NCBI GenBank assembly: GCA_028699795.1
Contig: JAQVTZ010000017.1
Coordinates: 1-17,054 of the forward strand
Direction of reading: 5' to 3'
DNA: 17,054 nt
Origin: Clostridia bacterium
GTDB taxonomy: Bacteria; Bacillota; Clostridia; Christensenellales; DTU072
Position numbers and translations under genes: made by a program. The notes beneath the pieces are model-generated. The model saw only the letters and a list, made by a program, of their open reading frames with translations, was not told where the DNA came from and made no database searches. Positions 8,184 through 16,759 of the stretch are shown piece by piece; positions within the stretch are counted from its first letter, which is position 1; the number at the start of each line of letters is the position of its first letter.

Positions 8184-10111
8184 AGACGACATACCAAAAC
8201 GGCGCGATAGTACATGAAGACACTTTTATTGCCCAAACCCTGTACGATATTTCCAACAACTTGCTTACCGCACAATTCGACGGACGCGGCAATATTACCA
8301 AATATTCTGTGGTGAACAAATGGGAATTTATCGCTTCGTTTTCGTCAATTATGCAAATTGGTAACCGTATTATAGATTTTACAGTACCCAAAACCGTCCA
8401 AATGATAGGCAGGAAACAAGTTGTAACCTTAACCGCGGAAGGCGCCGAAATCAAGATTACAAGTTTTGCAGACAGCGGAAGCAACGCAGTCTTTCAAGAA
8501 TACGAAGTCTACGCAAAAGAAAAAGATATCGATTTTACAAATGTGTTTAATTTTGAATTGGACGGCGCGTCTTATCTTAAAGCGCTTTTTATAGACCGTT
8601 TTTCGCTGAAGAATTTAGGCAAAGCAATTTTTGGCTCTGTCGGGAAACTGATAAAAAATACCAAAAAAGCGCATACGCAAAACGGTTGTTTTGTTTCGCG
8701 TTGCGATCCGCTGGGCGAGTGCTATGTGGATATCGCCATGACCGCGCCCGGCGCGCAATTAGAGAGCAATAGATTGTATGTCAACCAATACAAATGCGGC
8801 ATTGTAGTTCCCCACGGCACTACCAAAACGATGCGGCTTGTATACAGCATGGGAACACGAAGCGATTACAGCGAATGCGATGTTTTTAAGTGTTTCCAAA
8901 ATTTTGACACTCATAAAAATGAATGCGAAGAGTACATAAAAGCTTTTCCATGCCCCGATGTTTGCGACAGCGAATTTCTAAAGGCGTTTTTTAACAGTTG
9001 TTATAATTGCTCTCTTTCAATGTATAAAGAAAAAGGCAATTTCAAAGGTTTTTTGGCGGGATTGGTGTATCAATCACCCGCCCGTACTTATTTTAGAGAC
9101 GGTTATTGGACGGCGCTTGCGGTGCTTCCTTACCAGCCCGAATTGGTAAAGAACCAAATTCTCACGCTTTCCAAAGGCATCGACAAAGACGGCAAATGTC
9201 CCTCGGCAGTAAAATATAACTTCAAAAATTGGTGGGGAAACCATTACGACAGCCCTTCGTTTTTTGTAATATTGTTATATGATTATGTTCGCGTTACGGG
9301 TGATAAAAGCATACTGACTTCTCCGTGGAGAGGCAAAACCGTACTGGATGCTGCAATCACCGTAATAGAAAAATTATCCCAACATGCCGACGGCACGGGG
9401 CTTCTGTATAAAGGCGGCCCGTACAACAGGCGCGATTGGTGCGACAATGTGTTCCGTGAAGGCTATGTCACCTACGACGAAGCATTGTACGCAAGGGCAT
9501 TGTACGGCTTGGCAGAACTTACAAAAGACAAAAATAAAGCGATAGCGCAAGGATACAAAGAGCGTGCTGACAAGGTAAAGGATGCTATCAATAGCATACT
9601 TTGGGCTCCCGAACTTGGCTATTATGTGAACTATAAGACTGAAAAATTGACGGAAGACAATTTATCGATTGATACTGTTCTAATGGTGCTGTTCGGACTT
9701 GCAGACGAAGAAAGAGCCAAAAGTGTGCTTGCCAATATGGAGCGAATGTTGGAGAGTGCCAATAACAAAGAGCAAAAAGCGGGAGATTTCGGCGTATTTT
9801 CGGTGTATCCCTTTTACCGTTATCCCGAAGCCGTTGTCGCAAAATCAAGCTTGCCTTATTATTACCATAACGGCGGTGACTGGCCTTATTGGTCTGCGTT
9901 ATATGCTTACGCCAAGCGGAAATACGGCATGGAATATCGGTATCCGCTTACCAGATGGTTTGAGTATAATATCGCCAAAAAGAATTACACTCCAATAGAG
10001 TTCTTTTCGCCCTTTCATAAAGACGGCTCGCTTTTGCAGGGTTGGAGCAGCACCGGCGCTTTCGTGTTAAGTTGGGAAAAGGAAGATTTTTTCACAAAAA
10101 GCAATATATGA
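8180..10111 (+). CDS. (alpha/alpha)6-barrel glycosidase, amylo-alpha-1,6-glucosidase-like
   Basis: A 643-residue protein with an N-terminal beta-rich part (about 1-270) and a C-terminal six-hairpin helical barrel. Barrel landmarks are RTYFRDGYW (Asp307), YNRRDWCDNVFREGYVTYDEALYARALYGL (Asp419 in RDW) and YYYHNGGDWPYWSALYAYA (His563, Asp567). This arrangement recalls glycogen-debranching-type amylo-alpha-1,6-glucosidases and related six-hairpin glycosidase families. The acidic residues in RDG, RDW and GGDW are candidate catalytic residues. No signal peptide is present, so it acts in the cytoplasm, probably on a linkage in the same imported glycan that the GH20 enzyme trims (inference). ATG 8180 overlaps the upstream stop as ATGA; TTG 8174 is nearer to the AAAAGGAGA site and is an alternative. 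The exact GH family is not certain. It is the last gene of the run. Confidence 0.7.
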   Translation: MKTTYQNGAIVHEDTFIAQTLYDISNNLLTAQFDGRGNITKYSVVNKWEFIASFSSIMQIGNRIIDFTVPKTVQMIGRKQVVTLTAEGAEIKITSFADSGSNAVFQEYEVYAKEKDIDFTNVFNFELDGASYLKALFIDRFSLKNLGKAIFGSVGKLIKNTKKAHTQNGCFVSRCDPLGECYVDIAMTAPGAQLESNRLYVNQYKCGIVVPHGTTKTMRLVYSMGTRSDYSECDVFKCFQNFDTHKNECEEYIKAFPCPDVCDSEFLKAFFNSCYNCSLSMYKEKGNFKGFLAGLVYQSPARTYFRDGYWTALAVLPYQPELVKNQILTLSKGIDKDGKCPSAVKYNFKNWWGNHYDSPSFFVILLYDYVRVTGDKSILTSPWRGKTVLDAAITVIEKLSQHADGTGLLYKGGPYNRRDWCDNVFREGYVTYDEALYARALYGLAELTKDKNKAIAQGYKERADKVKDAINSILWAPELGYYVNYKTEKLTEDNLSIDTVLMVLFGLADEERAKSVLANMERMLESANNKEQKAGDFGVFSVYPFYRYPEAVVAKSSLPYYYHNGGDWPYWSALYAYAKRKYGMEYRYPLTRWFEYNIAKKNYTPIEFFSPFHKDGSLLQGWSSTGAFVLSWEKEDFFTKSNI

Positions 10112-10158
10112 CGCCGCTGACAGCGGGTTAAAAAATGGCAATTTATGCGCAATCTCTA

Positions 10159-10187
10159 TTGCATTAAATAATATAATAGTTTATAAT
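10159..10187 (+). promoter_or_regulatory. Candidate sigma-A-type promoter of the lipoprotein gene
   Basis: TTGCAT (10159-10164) is separated by exactly 17 bases from TATAAT (10182-10187), near consensus for a vegetative promoter. The AT-rich spacer holds a second TATAAT at 10172-10177, which lacks a matching -35. Transcription would start around 10193-10196, just before the hairpin at 10201. This is the only clear promoter-like element seen in the window and separates the lipoprotein gene from the upstream operon. Confidence 0.6.
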
Positions 10188-10200
10188 AAATCTAAATTAT

Positions 10201-10218
10201 GGGGACATTTTTGTCCCC
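10201..10218 (+). other. Perfect 7-bp inverted repeat at the predicted 5' end of the lipoprotein mRNA
   Basis: GGGGACA and TGTCCCC flank a TTTT loop. The stem lies just downstream of the predicted transcription start and ends 8 bases before the ribosome site. It is not followed by a T-run, so it is a poor intrinsic terminator. It would more likely be a 5' stem-loop that protects the mRNA or tunes translation, or a protein-binding operator. No known riboswitch or T-box features are visible in the 125-base gap. Confidence 0.5.
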
Positions 10219-10226
10219 CGTTTATT

Positions 10227-10231
10227 GGGAG
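10227..10231 (+). promoter_or_regulatory. Ribosome binding site fixing the lipoprotein start at 10237
   Basis: GGGAG lies 5 bases before ATG 10237. The longer frame from TTG 10225 would start upstream of this site and add four residues before an already ideal signal peptide, so it is not preferred. Confidence 0.7.
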
Positions 10232-10236
10232 TGCTT

Positions 10237-13200
10237 ATGAAACGCAAGATACTTCTGTTGACTATTATAATTTCCGTTGCCGTGCTGATGCTAACAGGTT
10301 GTACAACGGATTTAGACAACGGCAAGCAACTGACAGGAATCGCGATAGGAGAGTTTACCGATACCGAGTATTATTTGGGAGAGCCGCTTAGTCTCGGCAA
10401 CGCGCAAATTGTCGTGTCTTATGCGGATGGTTGGAGTCGCAGTATCGATATTACCGAAGATATGATAAGCGGTTACGATCCCAAGACAGAAGGTCCTCAA
10501 ACAGTAACAATCACCTATCAAGGGTTTCGCACTCAAGTCGAGGTTAGTGTCAAGCCTCATTCTATCCAAAGCATCGATGCGGTAGAAGTCAATCCCAATA
10601 CAGGGACCGTGACGATGGCAAGACCTTTAAGAGTTGTCGAAGGCGGACAACCAGATTTTTCCGGCGTATCTTTAAGAGTAAATTACGAAACAATCAGTGT
10701 AATTAACGAAACGATTGTCTCTTCTATGGTTAGCGGCTATTCTCCCGCTGCCTGTCCTCCCAGCGACACGCCATATCCTATCACTATTACATACGGCGGC
10801 AAGAGTACTACGGTGTTGCTTTATGTCATACCGAAATCCGTTCAACAGCTTTTAATTGAGTCGGACGGGATGCCCCAAAAACTGCAATATTATTATAATA
10901 ATCCCGCTTTTGTCGAAAAAATAAATGTGTTTAATCACGGCAAATCCGGCGAAGAGACCATTGGGCTTACAGAAGGGCTAAGATTTACCGAGCTTTTCGA
11001 TCCTACCGGTCTCAAGATTACCGTTAAATATAACAACGGTACTCAAGAGGTCGTTCCTTACAATCAGATAGATTCCGAAGATATCGAAATAGAGTACAAT
11101 TTCAATAAAGCCAGCGCCGAATCGCCTGTGACCGTAACTTATCTTAACAAACAAGTTATTTTTTATGTGAAAGTCGTCGAACCCGTGACTACCGGTATGG
11201 AAATAACGCGTATGCCCTCTACACGGGGTAGATTTTCATTTGTTTCTCAAGATGCGACGCTGGAAGCTCCGCAAGGAACAATAGTAGAATTACCCCAATA
11301 CGATATTTCGGATGAGGAGAAACATTATATCATACGCACTCCCGAAGCCGATATCAGCCAAGACCTCATTGTAGAAGGGGACACGGTAGAGTGGAACACA
11401 GGCAGAGCTTCGGTGATGTATGACGACGGTACGGTGCTTACTAATGTGCCGTTAGATTATAACGATATTGTCAAAACCTGTCCCGACTTTCCTTCGCTCA
11501 ATGTAGCTCTTAACAAAACAGGGGTTTTTACCATCCAAATAGCCTACTCCAATTCAAGTTGGACACCTCTAGAAATAGGTGTCAAAGTAGTGCCGAGAGC
11601 CGCAATCAGACTTTTTCTTGCCGAAAAGAGCGTAGACAGTATACTTCAAGATACTTATTATGTCGGAGACGAAATTGCGACGGATATTATTAAATATAAT
11701 GTTTTTTACGATAACGGCACATTTTTATTCGGCGATATATCTTATGAAGAATGGATTGACCCTTTTAATTGGCAAGGAGGGGTCAACATTGCGGGAGAAA
11801 TCTCATACGAAACTTGGGCCGATTCTTCCAAATGGTCTTTGGACGCGCAGCAAAACATCTCCTATGACTTTGCAAAATCTCAAGGTAACGGTTACGGTTG
11901 GGAATATCTTAACACGCAATTATTGGCAGAACCCGAAAGCGAAAAATGTGTTGCAGAAGGACCGCATACGATTGTTTTCCAAATAGACGGGGTACAAAGT
12001 AAACCGATTACCGTGCCCGTTATGGCGGTATTACCTGTTTCTATCAGCCTTATCCAAGATTATAGTTATTACTTCCTTTTGGGTGACAGCACGCTGGGGT
12101 TTTTCGTAAACACACTGCGCAACGAAGTAAGAGCATATGTGAAATACAATAACGGGACCTTTACCCAAAAAAGTCTTTCGGCCGAAACGGTGGCGATTTA
12201 TAAAGACGATGTTTTCATATACTCTTTTGTCTCATCCAATCCTCATGTTTTCCAAGAAACGGGCGAATATGAAATTAGAGTTACGGTAGATAATACTTAC
12301 GCTTCGTTGCCGCTTTATGTAAACGCAAACGAGTCCGACCCCATTGTACAAAATATCGAGGTAGCGGCGTCCCCCGCAGACGAAGTATACGACCAATTCT
12401 CCGTATTCGAAAACGCGTTAAATCAGTTTGCGTTTACGCTGACTTATTCCGATGGTTCGCAAAAAACACTTTATTTAAACGAAGGGACTTCTCAAGGCGA
12501 CACCGTTTACGCGCAACCGAAGTATTCAGGTGACAGCCGTACCGAAGACGATGTGCTTATCCTGTGCGACAAAAACAAAATTGGCAATCAAGATATTACT
12601 TTCAGATATCGCGGACGCAATGTCAAGTATCCGATTACCATTATCGGCAGATGGGAAAAGTCCATCCAAATTATTAAGTTGCCGCAACAATTTTACCTGT
12701 ATGGCAGAGATACCACTATCGATATCAGCGGCTTAAAAGTGCGTATTTTGTATAACGACGGCACCGTAGTCGAAGAAACCGATTTCAGCAATCCCAAATG
12801 GAGTTTTGTTTATCCTCAACTCGGTTTGTTGTCAGGACAATATTATACGACCAAGACGGTGACCGTAGTGCTGGACGGCGTGCGCCAAAAACTCAAAAGA
12901 GATTATACCATCGAATTGGCAGACGGCGAGATTACCGCAATCGATTATGATGAAGACCAGCAAATTACTGTGGGATACGACGGCGGCAGTCCCGTTTACG
13001 AGTCATTACTAAAAGAATATACCGATTACGAAGGGGTGTCCCGAAAGATGCTCAATGTAACCTATGGCCAAGATTTAGATTTAACTTCGTTTATTCTTAA
13101 TGTGCATTATACCTATACGGATGCTTCTGAGGTGGTAAGAACGGTTACAGTACAACGCGGTATTACCTCTTCCAACATCAATTACGACAAATCTGTAGAT

Positions 13201-14478
13201 TATTTAGATGGCGGCAATATTATTTACACCCGCGAACTTACCATAAGTTATTGCGGAAAAACCGTGCCGATATGGTTGCATCTCGATACCGAGAGAACAC
13301 TTGAGGGTATCGAAATCGTAGAGTTGCCCAACCAACTCAACTATGCGGTAGGCCAAAATATCGACCTTCGCGGCGGGCTAGTAAAGCGTACCTTCTTAAT
13401 GGGCAACGGTACTTACTCTTACGATTATATTTATATGACCAATCCCGATATTTCGCTGATATACGATAACGGCGCATTCCCGATTGGCAGTCCTGTCTCT
13501 TACGAGACAAGAGGTGTCACGGTGTCGTACTTTGGTTATAGCGACGCTTTCGATGTTGTTACCTATAAGAAATTAACTGCGAACTTAGAATATGTCGACA
13601 CGGTTTTCCGTTACGGCCAGACCACGCAACCCGAGATTTCGGTAATTCCGTCGGGGATACCGGGCTTTGAATTGCCGCAAATAAGTTGGAGTTACGGCGT
13701 GACACAGCTTGTCGATGATCAGCCTCAGACGGTATGGACAACCGATTGCCCCACCGTGCCGGGTACTTACCCAATAAAAGTAACCGTACTCGAAAACGAG
13801 TATTATGAAGCTTATGATGAGTCGGAGCGCAACCTCAATATCATGAGAAAACTTATTACCGTAAATGGTAAGGATTTCACAAAATATTACAGTCAACCCG
13901 AACCCGTATACAATCAGCCCAATCCCGACGATCCGGACGAAAAAGGGTATTATTTCTTCGGCTATTCCGGAGGCACCACTCCTTTAGTAGGGGACGACAT
14001 CATCGAAATCCGAATGAGACGACTAGGCGATGAGGCGAGTGAAAATGTGCGTTTCGACGGCACGGGCGCAATTATGGGTTATACGATATCGTTTGAACTA
14101 ATCGATGGTGAAAACCAAAACGATTATTACATTTTCGATTTCGTGCCAGGTAAACTTTATATCTATCCGTTGTCGATTGCGGGCAGCGTGACATTTACGG
14201 GCTATGCCGAGCTTATTTATGACGGCAACGAACACGGTGTAACCGCTTATTATTTAGACAGTAACAATTACAAAGTGCTTATCGAACAGAAAGATATCAT
14301 ATACACCTATTTAGATATTTATGGACAGACCCAAGTTGTGCAAAAACCGGTTGTTATAGACGGTCAAACGGTCATGGTTAATTGCCCGCCCACCGAAGCG
14401 GGTACTTATACCGCGACAATTTCGTCCAACTTTACGATATCGGGTACCAATTCGGTGACCTTTACCATCAATCCTTAA
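10237..14478 (+). CDS. Giant lipoprotein with many bacterial Ig-like modules and C-terminal MBG/YDG-like modules
   Basis: A 1413-residue surface lipoprotein. The signal peptide (MKRK, then hydrophobic residues 5-20) ends in the lipobox LTGC with lipidated Cys22, anchoring the N-terminus to the membrane. The body repeats a Big_3-like Ig pattern: a Y-x-x-G entry, a strand with YxDG or YNNG, then TVTY.G. The YxDG marker occurs at Tyr62, 265, 395, 491, 637, 737 and 839, with looser copies near 150 and 950. From about residue 1105 the character changes to MBG/YDG-like modules (FRYGQTTQPEIS near 1115; YDGNEHGVTAYY at 1328; AGTYTATIS from 1388). There is no C-terminal anchor and no catalytic domain. 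It probably forms an extended stalk or adhesive surface structure. It shares module types with the protein at the left edge but uses the opposite tether. Function beyond surface display is unknown. Confidence 0.85.
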   Translation: MKRKILLLTIIISVAVLMLTGCTTDLDNGKQLTGIAIGEFTDTEYYLGEPLSLGNAQIVVSYADGWSRSIDITEDMISGYDPKTEGPQTVTITYQGFRTQVEVSVKPHSIQSIDAVEVNPNTGTVTMARPLRVVEGGQPDFSGVSLRVNYETISVINETIVSSMVSGYSPAACPPSDTPYPITITYGGKSTTVLLYVIPKSVQQLLIESDGMPQKLQYYYNNPAFVEKINVFNHGKSGEETIGLTEGLRFTELFDPTGLKITVKYNNGTQEVVPYNQIDSEDIEIEYNFNKASAESPVTVTYLNKQVIFYVKVVEPVTTGMEITRMPSTRGRFSFVSQDATLEAPQGTIVELPQYDISDEEKHYIIRTPEADISQDLIVEGDTVEWNTGRASVMYDDGTVLTNVPLDYNDIVKTCPDFPSLNVALNKTGVFTIQIAYSNSSWTPLEIGVKVVPRAAIRLFLAEKSVDSILQDTYYVGDEIATDIIKYNVFYDNGTFLFGDISYEEWIDPFNWQGGVNIAGEISYETWADSSKWSLDAQQNISYDFAKSQGNGYGWEYLNTQLLAEPESEKCVAEGPHTIVFQIDGVQSKPITVPVMAVLPVSISLIQDYSYYFLLGDSTLGFFVNTLRNEVRAYVKYNNGTFTQKSLSAETVAIYKDDVFIYSFVSSNPHVFQETGEYEIRVTVDNTYASLPLYVNANESDPIVQNIEVAASPADEVYDQFSVFENALNQFAFTLTYSDGSQKTLYLNEGTSQGDTVYAQPKYSGDSRTEDDVLILCDKNKIGNQDITFRYRGRNVKYPITIIGRWEKSIQIIKLPQQFYLYGRDTTIDISGLKVRILYNDGTVVEETDFSNPKWSFVYPQLGLLSGQYYTTKTVTVVLDGVRQKLKRDYTIELADGEITAIDYDEDQQITVGYDGGSPVYESLLKEYTDYEGVSRKMLNVTYGQDLDLTSFILNVHYTYTDASEVVRTVTVQRGITSSNINYDKSVDYLDGGNIIYTRELTISYCGKTVPIWLHLDTERTLEGIEIVELPNQLNYAVGQNIDLRGGLVKRTFLMGNGTYSYDYIYMTNPDISLIYDNGAFPIGSPVSYETRGVTVSYFGYSDAFDVVTYKKLTANLEYVDTVFRYGQTTQPEISVIPSGIPGFELPQISWSYGVTQLVDDQPQTVWTTDCPTVPGTYPIKVTVLENEYYEAYDESERNLNIMRKLITVNGKDFTKYYSQPEPVYNQPNPDDPDEKGYYFFGYSGGTTPLVGDDIIEIRMRRLGDEASENVRFDGTGAIMGYTISFELIDGENQNDYYIFDFVPGKLYIYPLSIAGSVTFTGYAELIYDGNEHGVTAYYLDSNNYKVLIEQKDIIYTYLDIYGQTQVVQKPVVIDGQTVMVNCPPTEAGTYTATISSNFTISGTNSVTFTINP

Positions 14479-14541
14479 AAAAGAGTCGTACAAGTAAAGG
14501 GGCTCCTTAAATATAAAAAATAAAAAGTTTGCGGAGGCGCT

Positions 14542-16065
14542 ATGTATATAATATCTCACGATATGGGAACAAGTTCCGATAAAGCCGTATTGGTAGACTT
14601 CAATGGTAAGATTATCGATACTGCCGTAGCTCCCTACAAAACCTATTACCCTTATCCCGCTTGGGTCGAGCAAAATCCCGAAGAATACTGGGAGGGCGTT
14701 ACCTCGGCGAGCCGACAGCTTATCCAAAAGACCGGCATCGACCCAACGGAAGTTAAGGGGATCATTTTTGCCACGCAAGCAATGGGGATTATCCCCGTAG
14801 ACGACATGGGAAAGGTGCTTTATCCCAATATTACTTGGGTGGACGGCAGAGCGCAAAAACAGGCCGATTCAATCATGAAAAGGCTGGGTGGCAAAAAATT
14901 ATTCACTTTAATTGCAGGCACACCCATTATGGGCAAAGATGTCATCGCCAAACTGATTTGGCTGAAAGAAGAGCGGCCCGATATTTATAAGCGCACCAAA
15001 TGTTTTTTAGATGTCAACGGTTATCTCAAGTATAAATGTACCGGCAAAATGGTGGCCGAGCTTTCGGGCGCATCCTCTTACGGCTTCGACCTCAAGAAAA
15101 AAACTTGGCTGTCCGTTCTCAAGTTAACGGGACTGGACATGAATAAACTTCCGCCATTGGTTCAATCCATAGACAAGGTGGGTGGGCTTACCAAAAAGGC
15201 GTCCGAAGAACTGGGCCTTAAAGAAGGCACGCCCGTGTTCGGCGGATGTGACGATGTCCAGAGCGCTTGCATCGGCAGTGGAATGACCAAAGATGGCGAT
15301 ATTCACATTTATTTAGGCACTTCGGCATGGGTATGCGCCTCATCAAAAACAGAAACAGCGTTCAAGCACGGCGCGGCGGCAATACAGAGCGCCGACCCCG
15401 ATATGAATCTTATCGTAGGTATCACCGAAGCCGCAGGCAGCAATATCGAGTGGCTGATGAACCAATTTTTCCGCAGAGAACACCAAGAATACGGCGACGA
15501 TATTTATAAATACATGGACGAACAGATTGTAAAGATTCCTTGCGGCTCCGAGAGCCTGATATGTACGCCTTGGATGCTGGGCGAAAGGTGTCCCGTAAGC
15601 TCGACCACGACCAGAGCCACGCTATTTAATATTAACGAAGAACATACTAGAGAGCATCTTATGCGCGCGGTCTACGAGGGCATCGGGTACAATCTCAATT
15701 GGATTTTGCAAAACTTCAAAAAAGATTATAAACTTTCTTGTCGCAGTTTTCGCATCATAGGCGGAGGCGCGTTGGATGAGGCATGGATGCAAATTATCGC
15801 GGATATCACGGGTACCGAGTTTGGTGTACTGGAAAACCCGCGTAATGCGGGCGCGCTGGGCGGCGCGATAATCGCGCTGATAGGACTAGGTGTGTTAAAA
15901 GGATTTTCGGATGCGGATAAGTTCGCAAAGGTATCCAAAACGTATATTCCGAGTGCCCAAAACCACGAAATATACAAAAAGTTGTTTGTTTCTTACCAAG
16001 ATGTTTACTATGGGCTGAAAGAGGCATATGAGAGAGCGAACGCAGAGAGATTTTCCTCAAAATAA
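14542..16065 (+). CDS. FGGY-family carbohydrate kinase (xylulokinase-like)
   Basis: FGGY kinases use ATP to phosphorylate ketoses or polyols for catabolism in the cytoplasm. The 507-residue length is normal. The N-terminal phosphate loop reads HDMGTSSDKAVLVD (Asp7-Lys14). NITWVDGRA corresponds to the substrate-loop W.D.R motif. GGCDDVQSACIGSG carries the probable catalytic base Asp237. YLGTSAW (Gly259-Ser261) and IIGGGALDEAWMQIIAD (Gly407-Ala410) are the C-terminal ATP-binding signatures. GCGGAGGCG lies just before ATG 14542. It follows the lipoprotein gene by 63 bases without an obvious terminator and precedes two class II aldolase-fold genes, the arrangement seen in fucose, rhamnose or pentose pathways, where a ketose phosphate is cleaved or epimerised. 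The sugar cannot be named: the sequence is only broadly xylulokinase-like. Confidence 0.9.
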   Translation: MYIISHDMGTSSDKAVLVDFNGKIIDTAVAPYKTYYPYPAWVEQNPEEYWEGVTSASRQLIQKTGIDPTEVKGIIFATQAMGIIPVDDMGKVLYPNITWVDGRAQKQADSIMKRLGGKKLFTLIAGTPIMGKDVIAKLIWLKEERPDIYKRTKCFLDVNGYLKYKCTGKMVAELSGASSYGFDLKKKTWLSVLKLTGLDMNKLPPLVQSIDKVGGLTKKASEELGLKEGTPVFGGCDDVQSACIGSGMTKDGDIHIYLGTSAWVCASSKTETAFKHGAAAIQSADPDMNLIVGITEAAGSNIEWLMNQFFRREHQEYGDDIYKYMDEQIVKIPCGSESLICTPWMLGERCPVSSTTTRATLFNINEEHTREHLMRAVYEGIGYNLNWILQNFKKDYKLSCRSFRIIGGGALDEAWMQIIADITGTEFGVLENPRNAGALGGAIIALIGLGVLKGFSDADKFAKVSKTYIPSAQNHEIYKKLFVSYQDVYYGLKEAYERANAERFSSK

Positions 16066-16126
16066 AAATAAAAAATGAAATGCCGAGCAGGCTCACTTCT
16101 CGAATATTTCAATAATAGGAGTAAAA

Positions 16127-16759
16127 ATGGCCAATAAAAAAACCGAAGAATTATTGCATTATTGCGGGGTGCTGGTAAAGGAAAAGCTGGTGGCCTCGGG
16201 GGACTGTTTAAGCATACGGGACGGTGACGGAATGTATGCGACCAATCCCGCCAAAGATGTGGGAGCGCAAACCGAGGGCGATATCAATCGTTACGGGTTT
16301 GCCCAAACGCCTGTAGACCAAATGCTTGCGTTGCACAGAGAATTATATCTAAGAAGACCAGATAATTCAGCTATAATTACCAACCATGCGCCTTATTGTG
16401 TGGCGATGGCGAAACAGGGGAAAAAGCTGGTGGCGGTGTTGGACGACATGGCGCAAATTATCGGACCGTCCGCAAAGGTTGCATCTTCTTACGCTCCCGA
16501 AGATGTCATCAAAATTATCGGAAAAAACGATGCGTGTCTTGTGAAAAACGGCGGTGTTGTGGCGGTGGGTCGCACGCCCGACGAAGCGCATACGGGGTCT
16601 TTGGTGTTAGAAAAAGGAGCGAAAGCCTATATTGAAGCGACTATACTCGGCGGAGCCGTAAAAATACCTTATCACGAAGCATTGTTAATGCGTTTTGTTT
16701 ATAAGAAAAAGTATAGCAAGGCCGACCAAACAGCCAAACAGGAGGAGCTGAATCAATGA
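16127..16759 (+). CDS. Class II aldolase/adducin-fold protein lacking most active-site residues
   Basis: The 210-residue protein has the length and block order of class II aldolases such as fuculose-1-phosphate aldolase. Blocks are SGDCLSIRDGDG (residues 24-35), ALHRELYLRRPDNSAIITNHAPYCVAMA (68-95) and KNGGVVAVGRTPDEA (140-154). Key positions are altered. The GN phosphate ligand is Gly-Asp26, TPSG is TNPA (39-42), the SSE segment with the catalytic Glu is replaced (Met66 at that place), the HxH zinc pair is T85-N86-H87, and the third zinc histidine of NHG is Gly142. Only one of three zinc histidines (His87) remains. It is thus probably not a classical zinc aldolase. A TAGGAG site precedes ATG 16127, and the 3' end overlaps a motif-complete class II aldolase by ATGA. 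It may be a non-catalytic partner or carry a different activity (inference). Confidence 0.8.
   Translation: MANKKTEELLHYCGVLVKEKLVASGDCLSIRDGDGMYATNPAKDVGAQTEGDINRYGFAQTPVDQMLALHRELYLRRPDNSAIITNHAPYCVAMAKQGKKLVAVLDDMAQIIGPSAKVASSYAPEDVIKIIGKNDACLVKNGGVVAVGRTPDEAHTGSLVLEKGAKAYIEATILGGAVKIPYHEALLMRFVYKKKYSKADQTAKQEELNQ

Noticed and set aside
10114..10126. CCGCTG-A-CAGCGG hairpin after the glycosidase stop as a terminator
   Set aside because: The effective stem is only 5 bp with a 3-base loop and is followed by GTTAAAAAA rather than a T-run on the + strand.
10201..10218. The GGGGACA/TGTCCCC hairpin as an intrinsic terminator of the upstream operon
   Set aside because: No T-run follows the stem (CCGTTTATT) and it lies between a promoter candidate and a ribosome site, so a 5' UTR role fits better.
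10225..10236. TTG start four codons upstream for the giant lipoprotein
   Set aside because: The GGGAG site lies within this segment and serves ATG 10237; the signal peptide MKRK-hydrophobic-LTGC is complete from there.
14479..14541. AAGG-GGCT-CCTT near 14497 as a terminator or promoter element before the kinase
   Set aside because: Only four base pairs form, with no T-run, and no convincing -35/-10 pair is visible in the 63-base gap.
16066..16126. GAGC-AG-GCTC inverted repeat between the kinase and the aldolase-fold gene
   Set aside because: A 4-bp stem with a 2-base loop is too small to call a structure; the gap otherwise holds only the TAGGAG ribosome site.
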